Shown here piece after piece: positions 45,724 through 58,579 of a stretch of 64,000 nucleotides of DNA. Within the stretch, counting starts at the first letter, position 1, and every line of letters starts with the position of its first letter. This DNA comes from Favolaschia claudopus (taxonomy: Eukaryota > Basidiomycota > Agaricomycetes > Agaricales > Mycenaceae). Position numbers and translations under genes: made by a program. The stretch covers positions 310,001 to 374,000 of the forward strand of contig JAWWNJ010000168.1 of assembly GCA_037176885.1 (NCBI GenBank), written 5' to 3'. The notes under the pieces were generated by a model. It was not told where the DNA came from, searched no databases, and saw only the letters and a program-made list of their open reading frames with translations.

Positions 45724-47120
45724 GGTGAGTGACCGTGAGGCGTGGCTGATCGGGACTTGAACAATGTTATTTTAACCAAGGGGGTGCGGGCCGGAGAAGC
45801 CGGCACACCGGGCAGGGAGGGTGGGTCAGCCAAGGAGGTCGGTAAAAAAAAATAATGACCTTTTAGTTTTCGCAGGGGATTGAGCCTGGGAGGCCTTGAA
45901 ATGAGTACAATGTATTGTTTCTGATATTCACAATGTGTTCTGAGCATTCTTTGGTCAATACAAAGCTGTTCTCACCAAGTTGTCCCAATATGGAATCATC
46001 GGCTATCAGCTTGGCTGTATTTGGCAAAAGCACACTCAAGACATGTTCAATTTTTGAGTCACAATTTAAGGGTTTGAAAGGATGGCTCTTCATCATATTA
46101 ATCTCTGTAGACCTGTTCCAAGGCATCCAGATCAAAAGTGACTGAGAAATAGGTCAATTTGATGGTAACTTCCCTATTTGGACGTCACGTGGTAGGGTGG
46201 GTCCTGGAGAAGGGTCTCTAATAAAAAATGCAGCATGAGGTCTTTTTTTTTCACTTTCAGTACCCCCTTGATTTTAACCGTAACGCGTCATAGGGGCATT
46301 CTCTCGCCCTCCGGAAAAATGCCAACTTCCAACAATCCTGGGTGTATACATCCTGGGCGTTCCCGGCTGCCAGCAGTTGAGTTTTCCTACTTGTGGCTTC
46401 CACCATAATGCGAAAGGTTGCTCGGTAAATTCCGACATCAGGCACTGCCACCTGATTGCTGGGTTCAACCCGAAACCGTCATGTCCGAGAGGGATAAGAG
46501 TATGGGGAACAAAATTTGATGGTAGACATTGATGGTGGACATGGACATGCAGGGGAAAACACGCAGGCAGAAACCTGAGGTTGAATCCGTGCACGTAGGA
46601 AGCTGTAGCCAAATGCTCTCAGAATTTTCCGTGAGGATTTTTCCGCTCGTGTATAACCCTGCAGGCTGTATGCGTCGGCCGTCAATCATTTGTGAGTCAC
46701 CCGGGGTCACGGTGTGACATCTGGTTTCCTTCCCCCCACCATCCGTTCGAATAGTACCATTCGTCGCCCATTCGCTCATCGAAATGACCACCAGGGAAAC
46801 GGGTGGGGAGGCGGGGCAGCTGGAGCGCCAGAACTGTCAGAAAGACGGGCTTGTGGCAATTTCAATCGGTGAGTTTTTTTGTGTGTAATTTTCAAATTGT
46901 CATTTCTCCTTGGTCCTCTCTCGATGGTCCGTTGACGCATGTCGACGACTGCCACGTACGACACTTGCGTCTGACGCTTGCGACGCTATCTACCGACGAC
47001 TCTGATGACTCCAACTACCGCCTCTGGAGCACCGTGTTCAGTGGCGCCATCTCTGGGAAATGCTACTGTTCCAGCATAGTACATCGTTTCTCTGGTGCTC
47101 GATATGCTGCCCGCGGTGTG
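45724..47120. other. Gene-poor region, first part of second repeat island
   Basis: No conserved coding signal on either strand. Poly-A/T runs occur near 45845 and 46245. One arm of an inverted repeat lies at 46501-46556. Overlapping minus-strand frames around 46260-46790 have no motif. Confidence 0.5.
46501..46556 (+). repeat. Inverted repeat arm A
   Basis: The segment GTATGGGGAACAA...TTTGATGGTAGACAT...GGTGGACATGGACATGCA is matched, inverted and with a 10-15 nt insertion, by 49266-49332. The arms are about 2.8 kb apart. A candidate for the ends of a decayed element. Confidence 0.45.
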
Positions 47121-47343
47121 ATTCGGCGCGGAATGGTGGTCTCTTTTGTACCAATCTCGTCTCTTCGCCAACCGCAAGGCTTTCCCTGCGTGAACTTGCG
47201 TGTAGGGTATCTGCTTGAGGTGTATGCCTGCAGGCTTTATTGTTCAGGTCGTCGTGGGCGGGTGAATCCCTGCACCCGAGATCCCATAGGCATCTGGCTG
47301 TGCATTTTACCTTGGCCGTTATAAGGTGTACCAGTTTCCCTGC
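47121..47343 (+). repeat. Direct repeat copy 1 (about 220 bp)
   Basis: Starts ATTCGGCGCGGA and runs through TGCCTGCAGGCTTTATTG and GCATTTTACCTTG to CCAGTTTCCCTGC. Matches 47554-47761 with moderate divergence. The last 75 bp are repeated again immediately downstream (47341-47417). Confidence 0.7.
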
Positions 47344-47553
47344 ACCCGTGACCCCACGGGCATTTGGATGCGCATTTTACCTGGACGATTTTAAGGTGTA
47401 CCAGTTCTCCTGCAGCCATTCTCTTGCATGGGTTTGACTGCAGGAAATTACGGCCAACTTTTGACTTGCAGGCATTGTCTTCGCGGAATGTTACCATCCC
47501 AAATTCAATGGTGATGTTGTTTCTCTGGCACTTGAGATCTTGTCTCCCCCGCA

Positions 47554-47761
47554 ATTCGGCGTGGAGTGGTTGTCATTGTCTCCTCACCAGCTGCACATCT
47601 GTCTCTGTAGGATTTGTGTGTAGGGCTTTTGATTCAGTCATATGCCTGCAGGCTTTATTGCTCGGGCCCGTGTGTGCGGGTGAATTCCTGCACCCGTGAC
47701 CCCATAAATGTTTGGCTGTACATTTTACCTTGATGGTTATGAGATGTACCAGTTTCCCTGC
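47554..47761 (+). repeat. Direct repeat copy 2 (about 208 bp)
   Basis: Diverged second copy of 47121-47343, starting ATTCGGCGTGGA and ending CCAGTTTCCCTGC. The core TGCCTGCAGGCTTTATTG is identical in both. No coding function apparent. Confidence 0.7.
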
Positions 47762-48452
47762 GGCCATTTTCTTGCATGGCACAGGCCAATCTCTGTAGTA
47801 TTCTCCCTGCTTGCAGATTCATCCTCCAATTTCGTCCTCATTTCTGGTATAAATGTGTATGAGATTCTGTCCGAGCTGACTGTACAGTGTAACGATAGAA
47901 CTGTATGTCCACAATGTTATAATAAACAGTTTATCTGAAGGCTGAATGAACTAGTGAATTCCGCTGGATTGAAATTGGCTCCGACCGGGAAGCTGTATAC
48001 ACTTGGGACGGTTTGTGTTCGGGAAGTCAGGCATTTGCATTGTGGACTGCTAGTCTGATCAAAATGGGAAAGCACCACAGAATCGAGAACGGGGTCACCA
48101 GAAGTCCAGAGATAGCAAGAGGCCGAACTAGTACTGTGCCTTCCAAAATGCGGGAAGTCAAAATTTCATTTTCCAAGTTGATTCTCGAGTCGATTGTGAG
48201 GTCAATTTCGAACGAATACTTATCTCACTCAGTCAATTCTCGAACTTGATTGTGCTTGTGCCAGGTAATAATGGTGGAGGAAGAGGAGGATCTAATTAAC
48301 CGTATGGTCTCAAAGAGGAACAAGTGGTTTGCCGTACTAATACATGTTGATTTTCGAAGTCGATTCTCCCAGAGTTGCGAATCTGGACTAGAAACAGGTG
48401 ATCCGACTCCATTCTGCTCTGAAAATGGACCCATTTATTCATGTAGGTAATG

Positions 48453-48971
48453 TCAAGACTTGCTGAAATCTGATAGAACTCTATCGGGCACAGCGACCAG
48501 ACGGGCAAAATTTAAGTAACTCTGGTCTTTGTTCAGAGTGGTAATACAGACAAGACAGCATAGGTGGTTCGAGCAACTAAGTATGCGCCAAGAGGGATGC
48601 GTGAAAAGAGACAATGATTGAAGATACTGCAAACTTCTTAGGGCAAACCCGCAAGGTATCCAAACTTGCGAGTGTAGTTGATTTGGTTTGCTTCTGTACG
48701 GCCCGGGCTCGGTTACAGCAGTCTCATACTTAGACATCTCATCTAGCTTATGTAGACTGTCAACGAGAGTAAGAGCAAGCAAGTCAAATATATGTATTAT
48801 GACAAGGATGAGAGTATCCACGCCACAGCACAAAGACTCTTCGACTTTCGGGTTGGTTCGATGAATGATTTCGAAATTCAGCTGGATATACTGTAGACAT
48901 TTGGAAAGAGACTCGAGAGCCAGAGTGCCAGTGTACTTTGTGCGGCGCGGCGGATGTCCGATGAACAGCAA
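48453..48971 (-). other. Unassigned open frame of 172 codons
   Basis: A continuous frame begins MLFIGHPPRRTKYTG and has a hydrophobic stretch VDTLILVIIHIFDLLALTLVD. I recognise no family and see no signal of splicing or conservation. It may be chance or a transposon remnant in this repeat island. Confidence 0.2.
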
Positions 48972-49265
48972 GTATTTAAAGTATCTTGGATTATCGACCG
49001 ATGATCAATGCAGCCGGCAAGTCTGCTGGTAAGATCCTGCAGGGTAGGGAGCGTAGTATTTTGGCTGCAGGTAGCAGCATCTTGGTGAAGACGTGCAGGG
49101 AAGTGGTTGCGGTGCTCTGGCTGCAGTTAACACATTACACTGTCAACAATTATGTGCAAGATTTTATCAGCAAGACAGGCCAAAATTGTCATTGCTACGA
49201 GTTGCGCCTTGAGGGTATTGAGGAAGGAAGAGGATCGACGGACATTCCGTGCACTGAAAAACGTG

Positions 49266-49332
49266 CATGTCCATCCGGGTGTCCACCGCCGCGGCGGTGG
49301 ATATCTACCATCAATTGATCCCCATACCTTCA
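49266..49332 (-). repeat. Inverted repeat arm B with perfect 20-bp palindrome
   Basis: Reverse complement resembles 46501-46556 (GTATGGGGATCAA, TTGATGGTAGATAT, GGTGGACA, GGACATGCA). Inserted inside it is the perfect palindrome TCCACCGCCGCGGCGGTGGA at 49282-49301. Confidence 0.5.
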
Positions 49333-49396
49333 AGTAATTGTCATGTCCTGGCGCACTTTCCTGAGACTTTCCTGAGTCTTGGCAGCATACTCGCAT

Positions 49397-49959
49397 TTTG
49401 CTGGTACCTCCCCGTCTGACTGCTCGCCTGCTCTGGTGCCGGAAGGCTCGATTTCCGGTCTACCATCAACCCAACTCGAAGCTTTCGATTCCCAAATGCC
49501 TGCCGATGGCCCGATTCACCCCTCAAATTATATTTATGGCACTTGACCGACAAGGAATTCGAACAATCAAACAAAGTGCGTGCGGACATGAATTTGGCGC
49601 TCATGTTGGAGCTTCTCGTTAATGCCTCGGTTTCGAGCCTCGACTCGGATGCTTTGCGAACTCTGGACGAACATAAAAACAGTGCTACTGTAACCCATTC
49701 TGCCCGGACAGTGTACATTTTTCGTTTCTTGTATCCTTTGTGATACAGTGGTGACCCTCTATGAGCTCTCGTGCCATCATCATAGAACGTCTTTGTACGA
49801 TCCTCCTTTGTGTGGGCGCCAGAATCCCTTCGACGCGTCCCTGGCGCTTCTAGGTTTCTCAGGCTGAGGATACACGTTCCCTTTGTAAGAATAAACCAGC
49901 TGTTTCGTCACAAAGAAAGGCTGCGGCACGGGTCCGTTATACTCTTGTCTTGTTCTGCC
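49397..49959 (+). other. Helicase upstream region with unassigned short frames
   Basis: Between the repeat island and the helicase start codon are short plus-strand frames (49398-49622 and 49543-49743, the latter MTDKEFEQSNKVRADMNLAL). They have no known motif. They could be a small gene, a remnant, or 5' UTR of the helicase. Confidence 0.3.
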
Positions 49960-52900
49960 ATGGTGCCACCGCGCAAAGCGTCGTACCGCAGCGACCTGTT
50001 CAGCGATACCATACTAACTTCAGTCGAGGCTGTTGAAGCCGCCGTCGATGAATTTGCGCACATTGTGAACCACACTAACGTTGAGCGGATGCTCAATGAG
50101 GTGATGTCGCAGGAATCGCATGCTGTCGTGCGACTGGTACTTGCCGGTGCGTGTACCATCTACCTCGCACAAAATGCACCCAATGAACATTTAAACTAGG
50201 ACTAAGCAAGGACCTAGTCATGGCCTGCTTTCCTATCACTGCAGAGGCCTTCCATGTGTCTTTGACTCAGAAGATGCTCACGCTGCTCTCCGTGTTTTTC
50301 TCGGTCATGGAGGGTATTCGGATTCCAGATCTTCACGAGAAGCATTTCGCGCTTGTCAAGGAGGCCCCAGAACTGCTCAATCGGCTCAGGTCTCAACTCC
50401 TGCTCACTGAGCCGGATCCCGAATCGCCGACAATTGGCAAGAAGGGTAAAGCTGTGAGTCAAAAGAAGATCAAGGCCACACAACGTGCCCAAAGCAAACC
50501 GATTCTGGATCCCGCGCCTTTCGAGAGACTAGATTTGGCTGTCCCCGACACCCGCGATGAGATCGAGAGATGTGTGGAGATCGTACTAGCCACTCAACGA
50601 TCGATTTTAGACGTACGTATCATCTCTCTCCCATCCAGATTCCTGTTTGATTCGCCTTCAGGCATACTTGGAGGCGCTGCGACTACCAGCCGTGACCGCG
50701 GCTCTTAATGCTGCGGTTCTTCCAGCAGAATCTACATATTCGCCTGCTACTGAAGAACCTCTCGACACTGAAGGGGCTGGTGCCACTCAGCAGTTGGACG
50801 AACCTCCAGTCTCAGAGGAAAAGGTCGCTTATACCACTTTGCCGCCCATCAAATTGTGCGTGTCCGTTTCGCGGTAGCCCATTGTCTTTCTCATGGTCTG
50901 CAGCTCTTCTCTCTATCGCAAACGCGCCAAAGGATTCGGCGAATGGGATGTCAACGTTTCTCCCCGTGCGGAAAGCGATCTGCGCAAATACACCCACGCT
51001 GATCGCAAGTTGTTCGTCGCAATCGTCAAGAAAATGAGGTGTGCCATCTGTCCTCAGAGTTGACTAGTTCTGATCGAGGTTCAGAGAGCTTTCGAATGGG
51101 ATTTTTTCTCCTGATAACTACAAGCCGATCAATGGGGAGAATGTCGAAGTTCCCATTTACGAGGCGATGGTCACGGCTGAATTGCGATTGGTGGTGAGCA
51201 CACTTTGTGGTCTGATTTTACATGTTCCCAAAATCATATAGTACCAAATCGACTGCACGTTTATTTACGACCACGAGGTATTTATTTCGTACGCCTTTTA
51301 TTTAGTCTATGCGCTAAGATCGTTCGGAAAGATCGAGCAGCAAAGTATGTGAAATCATCTCATCTTATCTCTCGTCTGTACTACAACTGCGAACGAAAGC
51401 GATCAAAGTGTTCGGTATCTATACAGAGGGGCAACTTACCCGGGCCTCGTTTTGGGATTCGATGAGCCGCGAGTTGGGCCAGAGAGGCCAGGAGTACAAG
51501 GACAGGTTAGTCAATATTCTCCAGTCAAGCGTCCCAAGTCTTATGTATGCATCCACAGGTGTGGAGTGCGTCAAAAGTCTTTTGTCGGCGAGGACTATAT
51601 TCTCGTTCCCGCGAGGTTTCCGGTCCGCGCCGAGATGCAGTTTAGTTCTGGACGAGTGCCGGATCTGCCTACAGACGATGTAGAGCAGGTAGGTCTGTGT
51701 AATTGTCGTGAGCGGCGCTGTCTGACAGTTCCCAGATTCAATCACTTCTTTTGTGAGTAGCCATTACAGTTGAATATCATACGACACATACTCAGATTCC
51801 AAAGGAAAACCGTTCATCTTTCAGAGGTACGTCCGTGCAACTAGGATTACATCTCACATAGCACAACTACTCTCCAGGAACTGTTGAAAAACATTCTTGA
51901 GGACCGTGATGTGGCCGTGGCTCTTCAGATCTCGTATGTCTCCACTTTCGATTCCCAGTTTCACCCAGCTAATGACGCAGTCCTCGTGAACTGAACATCA
52001 TTGAGCATCCGCATTCGTGTTATGTAATGGGGAGGAGCGGCACCGGGTATGTTTTCTGTAGTCGATGTTCTGTGCGCCAATTTATTGTTGTTCCTTCGCA
52101 GAAAAAGCACGACAATGATTTACAAGATGTTAATGGTGGAGGCGTCTTCGGAACTGTCGCCTCCGACTGCACGCAAAATTCGACAAGTATTTGTATGTAA
52201 ATCCCCCGTTCTTGCGGGCAAAGTTGGGGAGCATTTCGACAAACTCTTTCGAGGATATCGGCCCGTCACTCTGATAGGAAACGTCAAAGCGGCAAAGAAG
52301 GCCGACAGAGCATTAGTGTCCAATGAACACGCGCATTGGCGAAGCGATCTTCCTAAACAGTTCAGTGATTTACAAGACGCAGACTTTCCTCTTTTTGTTT
52401 CTTTTGAGCAGGTGAGTGATTGAACGCGAAGCAAGGGCGCAGAGAACTTACTTATCACCGATTAGTTATGCCTCATGATCGAGAACGACATGTCCGCGAC
52501 TTCCAGCGTTTTCACAAGCAAAACAACTGTCACATACGAAAGATTTCGGAGAGATTATTGGTCTCACTTTTCGGAACTGCTGCGGAGAGGGTTCGGTGCG
52601 GATGCGTAATGAGTTTACCTACTCAATGTTATCTCAACAGCAGTTTTTACAGATTCATCGATGGTTTTCTCCGAGTTCATGGGTTCGTCTCCCGTTTTGA
52701 ATATAGGGGTAGTGCGACACTAACAACTTTATAGGCGTGATATCAGGTTCAGAGGAAACTCTGAGCTGCAAATCTCATTTTTTGGATCGTGACACATATA
52801 CTCAGCTGAGTGGACGAAGGCAGTCCACGTTTGCCAGCCAGCGCGAACAGATTTATGACCTCTTCGAGGCATATCTGAGTAGAAAACGTCATAATGGCGA

Positions 52901-55900
52901 TCGCGATGCCGCAGAACGGTCAGATTGCTTCAAGCAAAATAATTTTTTTCGTTAATATGGCACATAGTACTCATGCAATTCTCGAGTTCTTCACTAAACA
53001 TGGTGTTCCCGGTCGGAAGATCGATTACCTGTAAGACCAGCTAGGGATGCTTCTCCAACTTTGATTGATTCCTTTGCAAGATATGTGGACGAAGTTCAGG
53101 ATAATCTTCTCATCGACACCCTGCGTCAGTTGTTACCTTCTCTGAAACAGCTGGTCACTCATTTGAGCTCTCAGTTTTGCGGTCTCTTTGTCAGAATCCT
53201 AACGGGCTCTTCTGGGCAGGCGACACGGCTCAAACCATTGCTGCCGGCAGTTCCTTCAAATTCGACGAATTGAAAGCCTTTTTATACCGAACTGAAGTAT
53301 GTTGAGTTCGACCAAGAATTATCCCTCCTGATTGTTGAAATGATCCAGAGCAATCGACACAAAAAACACCCTGAACTTGACATCCTTCCACCTATATCCC
53401 CCCGCGTTTTTCAGCTGACTGTCAATTACCGATCCCAGACTCGCATTGTGAACTGTGCTCGCACCATAATTGAAACTCTGACAGCCCTTTGGCCGGAGTC
53501 TATTGACAGGCTCGATCCAGAAACGGGGACAGTCGACGGGCTGCAGCCCATATTCTTTACAGATTGGGATTCTGACAATGTTGAATCCAAGCAATTTCTT
53601 TTCGGTAATGAGTCATCGTATGTTCAGCTCTGCAAGTGTCCCGGCAGGTGTTCACGTCTTTTTGATAACAGAGGCTCTATCGAACTCGGTGCCCAGCAAT
53701 GTACGTGGCTATGTTTGATTTGCTCGGTTTGATAGGTTGAAATTCGACAGGCATTCTCGTTCGCGACGATGCCGCAAAGGAAGAGTTGAAGAAGTTCGTA
53801 GGTGAAATAGGAATTATAATGTATGATCAGTTCATCTGGCCGCCGGGTTTGTATACATTTTGATTGTTTCAAGGACACTCCACGACAGCAAGGGTTTGGA
53901 ATTTAATGATGTGGGGTTTAATTTTCGATATTATTGTCAATGAAGATTGACCATTGAATGAACTTGCAGGTTCTATTGTATAACTTTTTCGCGGACTCAG
54001 TTGCAACAGAGGCACAGTGGAGAATCGTGCTCAATTTCGTCGAGAATTGCCCGCACGCCCCTGGTCTGGACAGCATGCGTCAAACTAGTATTTGCAGCGA
54101 GGTAGAGTAAACGAAAAGAGTCATTTCAAGAGATTGACTCCTTGCCTCATGCAGTTAAAGTTCCTATATGTCGCCATCACTAGGGCTCGCAACAACATTT
54201 GGATTGCGGACTGTTCCACGAAGGGAGAGCCGATGAGGGTAGGTGCTCAATTTTGCAACGGCGCTGTGTATGAAGCGGTAATGCGCAACCAGACACTTTG
54301 GACAAGCAAGGGCCAAGTGCAAAGTTGCGTGTTGGGGGTAGACACCCCGCAATTTGCTATAGCGTCGACGCGTAAGTGGTCATGCTGGCTCGGTAGCAAA
54401 ATTTCATTGACAGTCGGGAATAGCGGAGGAATGGCAGGAGCAAGCTTGGACTCTGTTCGAGAGCCAGCAGTACTCCGAAGCAAGACTTTCTTTCATTCGA
54501 GCATATATGCCACATGAGGCCGCCGTTTCCGAGGCTTATCAGCTGTTCAAGGAGTCAAGCCAGATGCCCTGCAATTCCCGTCAACAAACTCTCGCTCGTA
54601 AAGCTGCTTTTCGCCAGGCTGCAGTGTCGTTCACTAATTGCGCCAAAAATACGCTTGGAGATACTGCGAAGGACTATTATAACGTAGCTGGGGAATGCTT
54701 TGAGCACGCTGAAGATATTGGTCGAGCGATAGCCGCCTACACATCAGCAGGATCGTTTGGCAGAGTCGCCCAGCTTTATCTTCGGTCCAAGAAAATCGAC
54801 GAAGCCGTAGCTACCGTCAAAGCTCACGAAGAGGACATTGATCCCGAGTTGGTCGAGAAAGTCATTGCTGTCGCACGGATATTCTTTTTCAACAAAGGGC
54901 ATATAGGGTCAGGCTCATTCAGACTTTGCAAAGTGATGAACTGCTCACGCGATCTCTCTTTACTTGAAGGAAAGCCCGAGAACTGTTTCCGAAGGAAGAC
55001 GATGCTCTGGTAATGGTATATCTTGAAGAACGTGGGATGGATTGCGAGCGAGCAGCCATTCTCGAATCCTCAGAAGAGTTTTCAGCTGCCGCTGAAATTC
55101 ATCTCAAAGAAGGTCGAACATCTGAAGCCATTGCTCTGTTTCTCCGAGACCAGAACATCGAACGGGCTGGTGATAGTGTGCTTCATGAATTATGGGCGAA
55201 ATTCCCCTTTGGAGTCCTACCAAACGCGCAAGATTGTACTGTCATGCTTGAGATGATCGGTCAACTCAACGTTTCCGCTTTGAACCCGAGTAAACGCGCC
55301 GAGGTTTGTCAATGTGAAATCTGCACGCACAAGTCTGACATGATCCTAGATCTCAATGTTCATTGCTATCGCTAATCGAGACTGGCCGAACCTGCTTCTT
55401 CTGGCACAGTCATTCCTGAAGGCTACCAACAAACCACCTGCCTTGTTGTCGCTCGACCACTACTTTGCCAACAATCGGCTCAACATAACGACCCCTGAAA
55501 TCGAGGAGGCGGTGGCCGATCTCCGCCTCTTCCTTGACTATGTTTTTCTCCTCCACAATGTTACCACTGCGGATCCTTGCATCTCCATCAATACCCGCAA
55601 GCTGTTGGGATATAAGAAAGAAGGGGAAGACCGATTCCTGGTTCCGACTGGGACATTTCTTCAGTCCGCCCTCTCGACTCCTTCAGGCGCTAGCGATGTT
55701 CTCTCAAGCTCCCAGCTCCGCGAAATATTCCAAGAGTCTCTACGGCAACGGATGTTCCACAGGATTCGCGAGGAAAACGCAATGTGTCGGTCAGCAAAAG
55801 AATTTGCAGGTCCCTGTCCGAGGTTTGCGTTGTCCAATGGGCAGTGCAATCACTTCGACTGTCGTCAAGAGCACATCTTGCCATCCGCACTCGATCAAAC

Positions 55901-58151
55901 CCGATATAACCTCCGGCTTAGAATGCATTTGTTGCAAATATTGATATACCAGGGTCTCACCACCGTTGAGACGGGCGACCGCGAGTAAGTAGTGTGGCCA
56001 AGCTTTGAATGGCCTACTGAAACAGTCGCAGATTTTGGCTGTCGCGTCTTTACACCATACTGAACCCCTTGTCGTATCAACTAGGTTCCGCAGCGAGTTT
56101 GGATCTCGGCTTGATACCAGAAGCCCAGCCAGGAATACAAATCGTGAAAGAATGGGTCCGAGACGGCGTTTATTCCCTGCAGTTCAAGCCGGAAAGTCAG
56201 TTCCTCACGCGTTTTGTACACCTCACCCAGCTTGGCTTCCAATTCGACGCCGGACATGCCATGTCATATCTGAACCACGCATCGATCTCGACGGATCCAA
56301 GAAAGCCACTGGTTTATCGTGCGCCGCCAGATGGTCGCTATGTCCTCACCGGATACATCTACAGCCTCGACGATCGGCAGCATTGGTGTTTGTCCGCAGG
56401 AATAGACTTCTTTTGGTGAGTCGCAACATTAAAATCCCTCATTCTGTCAGTCCTAAACGACCTGTCAGTCGCGTTGTCTCGTCGAAGTTAACAATCCAGA
56501 TGAACCTTCTGTGCGGCGTCGCAGAGCGCCTGTGCACTGGACTCGCCGTCGCTGCATGTCTTGAACGTTCCGGGTCGCTTCATGGCTTGATGCTCCCCCG
56601 AAGCTGGCTGATACGTAGGTCTCTGACCGCCGGAGGGGTCAACAGTGTTAGAGACACCAACGCGTTCTGGTTATGTGCTCAGACTTTGGTGTCGCTGTTG
56701 ATGCCACTGTGTTCCGGTATGGGAGCAGGTGCGTGGTGTCAGATTCACAGTGATCGTCACTGAGCTGGCATGCAGAACATCTACTGTACCAAGATGAACA
56801 TCTTGCCTCAAAAGCATATTTCGTGGTCAGAGATACATTTCTAAGCAGAATGTGAGCATACGCGCCCTCATTAAATGAGTGTACTCACGCCGAATTTGCA
56901 GCATGAGATGTCTTTGCTTCCGTATGTCATGACTGGCTTTGGAGAGTGCCGATCTGGACTAACCTTCCATTAAAACGCTTCATTCAGTGGCAGACAACCT
57001 CAGAAATCCGCACCTCCATCGATTTGTTTGGGAGTCGATTACCTCGCTACGCTCGGTTCCATCCCGTCGGCTCAGCTCTCTGTGCTCAAGGTGAGATCGC
57101 TGCGCAGTAGTAGTAATCGAACTGCCTGACCGCTTTCTAGATATGTCAACGCTCGTCAGTGGGCGGGTCTGGCGATCGCCGCGATGGCGTCTATGAGTGG
57201 CTCGTGCCATGATGAAATGGTGCAGATCGTGCACACCTCCCGCTGGCGACCCAAGGTAGTGGAAGGCGTGCGGCAAATTGTCTACACAGACATTGCGGAC
57301 CTCCCGCGCTTACTGGGTTCCTCTCAGTGGATGGCATTGACACCAAACTCTCGCCAGCAGCTCAAAAGCGACATAAGTGACCAGACCGGCACGGCGGCAC
57401 ACGATGCGAGCGCCGACGAGGAAGAGGCCAATGACGAGCGACAGCCCGAGGATGTTGCTGTCGAGTTGCCTGCTATGCCAGAGCCGGAACCACGATCGGA
57501 AGAAGAAATAGTCGCAGCCAGAAAGATATATAAAGTAATCTTGCAGGCCTCCAGTCGGAAGAAAGAGCGAAAAGAAGAGACCAAGTCAAGTGTCACGTCT
57601 GCCACCCTCGAATTCTTCACTGTATGCAGAGGCACCTCTTTAACCATGAACAAAGCACAGCGGACGTATCGCCTTCTCTTTTGCGGGCCCTTCCCGCATC
57701 TTCTGTGGTGTCTCGCTTCGGCGCTAACCAGGGCACAAGCAGAGTCGCAAAAGATTCTGGCCAAGCTTTCAAGTCCCGATAATGACGTCGAGGAGCTGGA
57801 AAAACTGGACAAGGAGCGGCTAGTTGTCGAGTGAGCAAAGCTATCCAATTTGTTAGACGTCTTCCCTGATCCATCCACATTAGACGCGCCGCCAAGCAGC
57901 TTGCTGAGCTGCGTCAAGTGCTGAATCCGTCTGCGGAAATGCATGGTAGACGTATTGTCGGCGAGCTCAAAACAGGGTCACAAAAGGCGGACGAGGCTCT
58001 CCGGTCCCTGCCATTCGAGATGCCTTCGATATTCTTCCGACACTTGGATATTGCGTACAAGGGGATACTGCAGCCTCGCGCAATCGTGACAGTGACGCGC
58101 CGCGCGCAGCCAAAGCCGAAACTGAATACATACGACGACGAAATATATTAG
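49960..58151 (+). CDS. Large UvrD-like SF1 helicase of the TRANK1 (TPR and ankyrin repeat-containing protein 1) type
   Basis: A giant protein, roughly 2,200 residues over more than 20 exons, starting at the ATG at 49960 (MVPPRKASYRSDLFSD). The first third is helical and unassigned. The helicase core is complete after splicing: motif I GRSGTGKSTTM (split by an intron near 52047-52101), motif II YVDEVQDNLLID (53082-53110), motif III LFWAGDTAQTI, NYRSQTRIVNCA, TLHDSKGLEFNDV followed by VLYNFF, and LYVAITRARNNIWI. This order, especially GLEFNDV-LYNFF, is that of TRANK1-like SF1A proteins. Behind it is a helical repeat region (AYTSAGSFGRVAQLYLRSKKIDEAV) resembling TPR/clathrin-like repeats. The tail ends KLNTYDDEIY. 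Function is unknown in fungi; ATP-dependent nucleic-acid work is inferred. Confidence 0.8.
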
Positions 58152-58155
58152 CCAC

Positions 58156-58579
58156 CTAGTCGACAGTAATTCCTTTTGTTCTAAGATCATCTTTTGCTTG
58201 TGAGATTTCCTGAGTGGGGTTGAAGAGATGCGGATAAATGAATAGTCAAAAGGAAAGACTTGAGCGTACATGCATCAACTCTTCGTATGCTTCAGGACAG
58301 TCCCTAAAGGTGAATAACCCCCATCCCAGCGACCACAGCGAGTACGAGCCGAATGTTACGAGGAGCCACCAGGGTATCTGCAGCAAAGAAAGAAGGGAGA
58401 AAATAAATTGAGCCACGATTGTTTTCGACTTGAAGTCGAGGAAGAGCACAGACAAGCGGCCAGATTTGGGAAACAGCTGCTTCGTCGAGACCGGGAACGA
58501 GGAAAACTTTGAAGAACACCAGTGCCCAAAGCGCAGTAAAGAAGGTGGAGATGAGAGCTACGCGATGTGCCCGCGCCAT
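58156..58579 (-). CDS. DPM3: Dolichol-phosphate mannose synthase subunit 3 (DPM3)
   Basis: A small ER membrane protein that tethers and stabilises the catalytic DPM1, which makes dolichol-phosphate mannose for N-glycans, O-mannose and GPI anchors. Exon 1 (start 58579-58577) gives MARAHRVALISTFFTALWALVFF, the first helix. Exon 2 gives IPWWLLVTFGSYSLWSLGWGL then TFRDCPEAYEELMH, the family's conserved FxDC segment. Exon 3 gives EISQAKDDLRTKGITVD and the stop at 58156-58158. The total is about 95 residues, usual for DPM3. Its stop lies 4 nt from the helicase stop on the other strand, and its start is 61 bp from the IND1 start. Confidence 0.9.
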
